DNA of 10,475 bases, taken from positions 1 to 10,475 of the forward strand of contig JAZDJJ010000004.1 in the NCBI GenBank assembly GCA_043804035.1, in the 5' to 3' direction. Under the pieces are notes generated by a model, which saw only the letters and a list, made by a program, of their open reading frames with translations, searched no databases and had not been told where the DNA came from. The position numbers and the translations under genes are program-made. This DNA is from JAZDJJ01 sp043804035. GTDB lineage: Bacteria; Bacteroidota; Bacteroidia; Palsa-948. Shown one piece after another: positions 5,714-10,475 of the stretch; position 1 is the stretch's first letter; each line of letters begins with the position of its first letter.

Positions 5714-8700
5714 TTGATTTTTTGAATCCTTGCTTTCCATTGCTTTTCGGGAGTGTGAATAAAAATATAATAAATTCCTTGAGATAATTGTTCCGCATCA
5801 ATTTCTTTTTCCATTTCATTTGACGTTATCAACTGTTCTGAATAAATAATTTGCCCGATGGAATTATACATTTGCAAAACGCCATGAGTCATTTCTGATT
5901 TTAAAAGAATAGTGAATGAACTGTTAGTCGGATTAGGGAAAATGGTTATTTTATTATTAACATCCAATAAAGGTACTATCACAGTAGAAATCAAAATGGT
6001 TATTGTATCGGTAAAAGTTCCGCTACAACCGGAAGAAGAATTAGCATTGAGAGTTACAATGTAGATAGCCGTTGAATCGGAATGATGATTTGGATTTTGC
6101 AAAGTGCTGGTGTCTCCATCGCCAAAATTCCAATCCCATAAAATGATACTATCACCGGGCATCGCGACAGAAGAATCGGTTAATGAAACAAGAGATGAAC
6201 ATTCGCTTCCGTTATAAATGAATGATACGACCAACGGAAGTATATTTATAACATAGTTTTTTATTTGTGTACTATTCGTTCGGTCTGTAACCGAAACAAT
6301 AATTACTGTATCTCCTATATCCGCAAATTCCGGAGTTCCGGAAAGGATAATATTATTTTGATAATTACTTATATTCATCCATACAGGATGATTCTTAACC
6401 ACAATGATAAGTGAGTCGTTGTATGGAATATCTTTATCAGAAATGAAAATTGTATCACGATAGGATATTCCTGCAACTACTGTACTTGTAATATCACTGA
6501 TAGCAGGTAAAGAATTTATGTAAGTAGAAGATAATTGACGTGTCAGAATATTTGTGGCGTTGGTTACAGCAGAATTATATTTTAAAGATACTTTTCTCAT
6601 TAACGAATCTACGGTGATTTGAAAAGCAACTGACGAATCTACAAAGCTGGATAAAGTATCATTGTGAAGCAAAGAAATCCATTGTGGCATTGACAAAACC
6701 GTTGTTGAAACACTGTCCTGACGCGTGGCTATTGTGTAAGTGACAGGAGTAACTCTGGAATAATAAAAAGCAGTTGGTTTGATATTAATGGAATAAGTAG
6801 TATTCGGTTTTACCGTATCAATTTTTGTAAGCAACAGTGGATATGGCAATTCTAAAAGTTCAGATGAGCCACTCTTCTCTCCATTACTTGCCACAGCAAT
6901 TATTCTATAAAATAATTTATTTGTTTCATCAACAGGAAAGATAATATTTGTTTGAGAAGTAGTATCCATATAGGTTAAACTATCAGGAGAGAATCCCATC
7001 CACTCGTTGCTTGCATGAATTTCATAGTAGGCAGGTTGCTCACCATTGTTTTGTTGCCATGTGATATATATGCTATCATTTGTTATGGCAATTGTAGCAT
7101 TTACAGGAGGCATAACTCCTTTCGGAATAAACGACCATACGTTGCTCCATTGTCCCCATGCTCCGCGGCTGTCTTTTGCACGAACTCGCCAATAATATGT
7201 TGTGCTATCATTTAAAAGTCCGTATTTCGGAATGGTGAAAGTTGGGCTTACCGTATTGTTATCGGTGTTACTAACATACACTTCAAAAGTAGAAGACAAA
7301 GGAAATTTCATATCTGCCCGATCACTCAATTGAAATTCATAATTTACTATATCATCACCATCATTGTCAGTAGGAATAGTCCAGATAAAAGTAAATTTTA
7401 AATTATTCACAATGGAACTATCTTGAGGAAAAACAGGAATCATTATTTTATCGGGAGGTATATTTTCTGTTGTCTCTTTCCATTTTATTTCAAGAACTAT
7501 GTTAGTGCTATCGGTATTTGCATCAGAATATTCAATGGTATTTGTTCCCAGCACTAATGCAGGCAGAAAGAATTTGCTTGCCTGAAATTGAGTGTGAATC
7601 TCAAGTGAATCAATGCCGCAGGATTTGGCGGAGTCAGACGATGACAGCAAAAACCTGATATAATATTTATATAAAGCAGAAGTAGAACTGTTGATAAATG
7701 AAGCAAGAGCAATAGAATCTTCCACATTTCCTGTATCCAAAACATCGCCTGCCTTTATCCACGAAATAGAATCGTGTGACCAGAAAATTTTTATTGAATC
7801 AGAAGAAGATGAACGAACATAATGTCCTTTTACATATCCATCAACTATAACAAAGGGTGAAGTAACTTTTATAATCGCTTCTCCGGGTTGAGTGATGTTT
7901 TCTAAATGAAGATTAGGTCCATTGTTGCCTGAATCACGGACTGCTATATTAAAATGATAGTCAAAAATTTCTGACAAGGAGGTCGTTACAAAATTCATTT
8001 TGAAATCAAACATTCCATTAGCAATTACAACATCTTTTGTGTTTCGGAGGAGAAGCATATTATTCTTTTCTGTATTCCGAAGAAGCATATTCCTAAAAAA
8101 TTCAGGTTCATTCTCCGTCAATGAATTAGGATTATTCTTTCGGATAAGAAAATTATTGGGAGCAGGCAATAGATTATCGGTATGTTCCTGAATAGGCAAA
8201 GTCCAATCATAAATTAAAGATTCTCCCGGACGCAGATTAAAATCAATGCTATGGAATTTTGATTCAGCAATATATCCAAAAAAATAAGATTGATCATATT
8301 TATAAAAGAGATTGGCAATATAGTTATTTATATCAGGAAGAAAATTGTATTGTTTTCCATAATGATGTGTCCTCCGAACTAAATGCCTGTCTGAAAATAT
8401 CTCTTGAGAACCGGCAAGAGTAACATTATCATTTTTTAGATAGAATGTCTCTATATCACTGTCAAGAAATACATATCTTGTTCCAAAGTTCATTTCAGAA
8501 GCACCATGAAGACCTTGCGGACTGTACCATTTGTAGCGAGATGCAAGATATGGTCGGGATAAAAAACACATAGAGTAGTTTGTGTTGTAGCATAATCCAT
8601 AGCCATAAACCCCCAGTAATTTCATTGGGTCATTAATATTGTCTGTTAATTCAGGACCACTATCATGCACTCTGTTATCACGGAAAAATTTCCATACCGA

Positions 8701-9030
8701 AAGCGATTTGTCCTTTTCTGTAACAGCATCATCAAAACATTCCGCTCGCATAAGGTCTATGGTGAACCATCTGCTCTTGTTATTAAACACTAATCGCGGA
8801 TGAATTATTTTTTTCGTTCCAGTATTAGTCATCTTTACATACATCATTGGCTCAAAAACTTTTGTGTATGGATTTCTTGTTAGTGTATTCTCTCCATCTA
8901 AATAGCCGTTCATAGAAAACGAAGACATGAAATTTTGCGTTTTTATTGAAATAGATGTATCGCGAATGATTTGCTGAGCAAAGGAGAAAGTGTAAACAAT
9001 GGAAAATAAAATAAATAAATTCTTTTTCAT
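5710..9030 (-). CDS. Secreted transglutaminase-like multidomain protein with FN3, Ig-like, PKD and T9SS sorting domains
   Basis: The start at 9030 gives 1106 residues and puts a signal peptide at the front (MKKNLFILFSIVYTFSFA, cut before QQ). An in-frame ATG at 9072 would bury it behind 14 polar residues. Region 130-230 fits a transglutaminase-like papain fold: LLGVYGYGLCYN with Cys147, GLHGASEMNF with His175, and YVFLDSDIETFYL with Asp190, then SQEIFSDRHLVRRTHHYG. Next come a beta-rich segment (about 385-520, with LPALVLGTNTIEYSDAN), two FN3-like domains (about 540-635 and 640-730), an He_PIG-like Ig domain (about 840-932), a PKD domain with DWNFGDGDTSTLQNP (about 934-1016), and a type A T9SS domain (1027-1106, from KITIFPNPTNSSFTILLKSE). 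Export and outer-surface display are expected. The reaction (amidase, protease or cross-linking) is not predictable. It lies 63 bp after the first transferase and overlaps the next by 4 nt. Confidence 0.7.
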   Translation of the reverse strand: MKKNLFILFSIVYTFSFAQQIIRDTSISIKTQNFMSSFSMNGYLDGENTLTRNPYTKVFEPMMYVKMTNTGTKKIIHPRLVFNNKSRWFTIDLMRAECFDDAVTEKDKSLSVWKFFRDNRVHDSGPELTDNINDPMKLLGVYGYGLCYNTNYSMCFLSRPYLASRYKWYSPQGLHGASEMNFGTRYVFLDSDIETFYLKNDNVTLAGSQEIFSDRHLVRRTHHYGKQYNFLPDINNYIANLFYKYDQSYFFGYIAESKFHSIDFNLRPGESLIYDWTLPIQEHTDNLLPAPNNFLIRKNNPNSLTENEPEFFRNMLLRNTEKNNMLLLRNTKDVVIANGMFDFKMNFVTTSLSEIFDYHFNIAVRDSGNNGPNLHLENITQPGEAIIKVTSPFVIVDGYVKGHYVRSSSSDSIKIFWSHDSISWIKAGDVLDTGNVEDSIALASFINSSTSALYKYYIRFLLSSSDSAKSCGIDSLEIHTQFQASKFFLPALVLGTNTIEYSDANTDSTNIVLEIKWKETTENIPPDKIMIPVFPQDSSIVNNLKFTFIWTIPTDNDGDDIVNYEFQLSDRADMKFPLSSTFEVYVSNTDNNTVSPTFTIPKYGLLNDSTTYYWRVRAKDSRGAWGQWSNVWSFIPKGVMPPVNATIAITNDSIYITWQQNNGEQPAYYEIHASNEWMGFSPDSLTYMDTTSQTNIIFPVDETNKLFYRIIAVASNGEKSGSSELLELPYPLLLTKIDTVKPNTTYSINIKPTAFYYSRVTPVTYTIATRQDSVSTTVLSMPQWISLLHNDTLSSFVDSSVAFQITVDSLMRKVSLKYNSAVTNATNILTRQLSSTYINSLPAISDITSTVVAGISYRDTIFISDKDIPYNDSLIIVVKNHPVWMNISNYQNNIILSGTPEFADIGDTVIIVSVTDRTNSTQIKNYVINILPLVVSFIYNGSECSSLVSLTDSSVAMPGDSIILWDWNFGDGDTSTLQNPNHHSDSTAIYIVTLNANSSSGCSGTFTDTITILISTVIVPLLDVNNKITIFPNPTNSSFTILLKSEMTHGVLQMYNSIGQIIYSEQLITSNEMEKEIDAEQLSQGIYYIFIHTPEKQWKARIQKIK

Positions 9031-9093
9031 TGACAGGATGGAAATAAGTATGTCTCTATAACGAAAATTCATACAGCCAAGTTACAAAAAATT

Positions 9094-10206
9094 TCATCTT
9101 CTTCGTGTAAGGATATCAATTTCTTTGTTAAAACATATATTAGCAGAATAATTTTCTATGGCGTAATGATATTGATTATCTGTTTTGATTTGAGTAGCGT
9201 AGATTAATTTGTGGTAAAGATCATCTGCATCTTTTGTGGTGAAAAGCAAGTCCTTTGAATTGCTTTCAATCAAAACATGATTATTTCCGGGCACATTTGA
9301 TGTAATACATTTACATCCGGATGCCATTGCTTCTACAAGTACTTTAGGATGACCCTCCATGTTGATAGTCGGCAAGACAAATATTTCGGATTCATTAAGA
9401 ATACAAGCAACTTCAGTATTTGCAATAGCGCCAGTAAATACAATCGGCTTTCCATCAGACATTTTTTTTAACTTTTTTTCTTCTTCTCCAATACCTATGA
9501 TAGTAAGTTTGTAATCGGGATATGTTTTAGAAAATTCACCGAAAGCATTTATCAAAACATCAATTCCTTTTGACCAGTGCAAACGTCCTGCAAAAACAAT
9601 CTGTTTCTTTTTTGGAAATGTTGGCTTAAAAATTTCCGTGTTGACATAATTTGGAATTATTGTGATTTTATTTTTATGATATCGTTCTTTGGCAATATTG
9701 GCAAGCCATTGTGTAGTACAAATAAGATGGTCGGCAGAATTTATTACCCATCGTTGAACAGCACCAGAAACCATCGGCTTAATTCCACGGTAGTCCTTTT
9801 TCATTCCATAAGCCCAGTCAAACTGATAACTGATAATAAAATATTTTTTGGAAATTTTCTTTAACATAGGAATAACAGGGACATTTACTCCTATTACTCT
9901 AACTATTGCATTTTCCCATTTTCTCCACTTATCAGAACTTAATAGTAAAAAGATATAATATAAAAAATGCCTTAATCCAAATATCCCAGAAGTAATTTTT
10001 CCTGTTTTGTGAATAACTCCATCAGGCATGATGTTCTGAAAGTTTTTAGAATCACATGTGTAATAATAAACATCACATGCTTTTGCATATTGAGATAATG
10101 TAAACTCCTGTCTTGTCCAAATTCCTTTTTCTAAATGTTCATGAATTGGAGAATCGGTTGATTGAATTAAAATCAATATGGGTTTATGGGATGATTTAGT
10201 TTTCAT
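9094..10206 (-). CDS. GT4-type glycosyltransferase, first gene of the glycan cluster
   Basis: This 370-residue protein has a two-Rossmann GT-B layout. The N-domain is poorly conserved but contains the ISYQFDWAYGMKKDYRG stretch (125-141) and SADHLICTTQWLANIAKERY (157-176), the usual segment just before the hinge. The C-domain has ITIIPNYVNTEIFKP (181-195), IVFAGRLHWSKGIDVLINAF (203-222), and the E-x7-E motif EGHPKVLVE (284-292), followed by AMASGCKCITSNVPG. This is a standard Glycos_transf_1 signature of retaining GT4 enzymes, acting in the cytoplasm on an NDP-sugar donor. Donor and acceptor are unknown. Cluster context implies a cell-surface polysaccharide or lipopolysaccharide branch. No Shine-Dalgarno is seen before ATG 10206. 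It ends 63 nt before the transglutaminase-like gene, and transcription of the whole cluster probably begins upstream of it. Confidence 0.85.
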   Translation of the reverse strand: MKTKSSHKPILILIQSTDSPIHEHLEKGIWTRQEFTLSQYAKACDVYYYTCDSKNFQNIMPDGVIHKTGKITSGIFGLRHFLYYIFLLLSSDKWRKWENAIVRVIGVNVPVIPMLKKISKKYFIISYQFDWAYGMKKDYRGIKPMVSGAVQRWVINSADHLICTTQWLANIAKERYHKNKITIIPNYVNTEIFKPTFPKKKQIVFAGRLHWSKGIDVLINAFGEFSKTYPDYKLTIIGIGEEEKKLKKMSDGKPIVFTGAIANTEVACILNESEIFVLPTINMEGHPKVLVEAMASGCKCITSNVPGNNHVLIESNSKDLLFTTKDADDLYHKLIYATQIKTDNQYHYAIENYSANICFNKEIDILTRRR

Positions 10207-10215
10207 TTATGATAG

Positions 10216-10229
10216 AACTTACGTAAGTT
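10216..10229. promoter_or_regulatory. 14-bp perfect palindrome in the leader of the glycan cluster
   Basis: AACTTACGTAAGTT reads the same on both strands and sits 10 nt upstream of the first ATG (10206) of the - strand cluster. Its size and position suit a dimeric repressor's operator or a small leader hairpin. No second copy is in the window. I found no convincing TTTG/TAnnTTTG promoter pair beside it: TAAATTTG (- strand, 10288-10281) has the -7 form but no TTG at the right distance. The rest of 10230-10366 shows nothing I recognise. Confidence 0.35.
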
Positions 10230-10366
10230 GGTAGCGACCTTGCCTACATAGATAAAATGATTATCAACGGCTTAATTCAGCAAATTTATCTATTGCGACA
10301 CAAATGGTTCTGTTAAAGCCCATTCACTTTGTTGTTCTTTAGGGCAGTTCTAAAAATACAAATAAA

Positions 10367-10459
10367 CGTCATTGCGAAGGAGGAACGACTGAAGCAATCT
10401 GTTTTTTCATGTAGAAATAGAGATTGCTTCCTGCTTCGTGCCTCGCAGTCGCAATGACG
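10367..10459. repeat. REP-like dispersed palindromic repeat, 93 bp
   Basis: The outer arms CGTCATTGCGA (10367-10377) and TCGCAATGACG (10449-10459) are perfect inverted repeats. The inner arms GAAGCAATCT (10391-10400) and AGATTGCTTC (10421-10430) are another perfect pair around a 20-nt A/T-rich loop. The text between (AGGAGGAACGACTGAAGC and CCTGCTTCGTGCCTCGCAG) belongs to the well-known CGTCATTGCGAGGAGGxACGAxGCAATCT type of intergenic repeat found in many bacterial genomes. It has no coding capacity. It may mark the boundary of the cluster and could fold strongly in RNA. Confidence 0.8.
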
Positions 10460-10475
10460 AAATCAATTTTTGGAA

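Noticed and set aside
10281..10304. Promoter TAAATTTG on the - strand for the glycan cluster
   Set aside because: The -7 form is right, but the only CAAA (TTTG on the - strand) is 12 nt away instead of about 19-22, so I did not list it.
1..10475. CRISPR array, tRNA or rRNA genes
   Set aside because: No regularly spaced short direct repeats and no cloverleaf or rRNA-like sequence were found. The repeats present are one tandem duplication, an intragenic repeat and palindromes.

Overview
The window is AT-rich and very probably from a member of the phylum Bacteroidota. Two proteins end in type A C-terminal sorting domains of the type IX secretion system (T9SS). Genes start without clear Shine-Dalgarno sequences, and two TAnnTTTG-type -7 boxes are present. 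I cannot name a genus.

Left part (1-2335, + strand) looks like accessory DNA and the graveyard of a mobile element. It begins inside the 3' end of an Avd-like four-helix-bundle gene of the kind that accompanies diversity-generating retroelements (DGRs). A tandem duplication follows, with a 531-nt period. Each unit carries a small coiled-coil plus membrane-anchor protein (DUF1640-like) and a start-less reading frame matching the C-terminal tail of a Bacteroidota tail-fibre/S74-type protein. The last tail runs directly into a 5'-truncated, twice-frameshifted IS4-family transposase.

Middle part (2336-3297) holds a short T9SS-exported protein with two YCF48/BNR-like repeats. Its signal peptide is cut off at the N-terminus. 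It is followed by a palindromic repeat, a strong intrinsic terminator and a 155-bp MITE-like element with imperfect terminal inverted repeats.

Right part (3298-10206, all on the - strand) is a tight four-gene cluster for surface glycan. In transcription order it encodes a GT4 glycosyltransferase, a 1106-residue secreted transglutaminase-like multidomain protein with a T9SS sorting domain, a second GT4 glycosyltransferase with a DUF1972-type N-terminus, and an O-antigen ligase/polymerase-family membrane protein. The last three are joined by a 4-nt ATGA overlap and a 1-nt gap, so they are probably co-translated. The two transferases would build a sugar chain on the cytoplasmic side and the Wzy/WaaL-like protein would polymerise or transfer it in the periplasm. 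The transglutaminase-like protein would be exported and sit at the surface. Its coupling to glycan genes is the most unusual functional association here. Upstream of the cluster lie a 14-bp perfect palindrome and a 93-bp REP-like dispersed repeat at the right edge.
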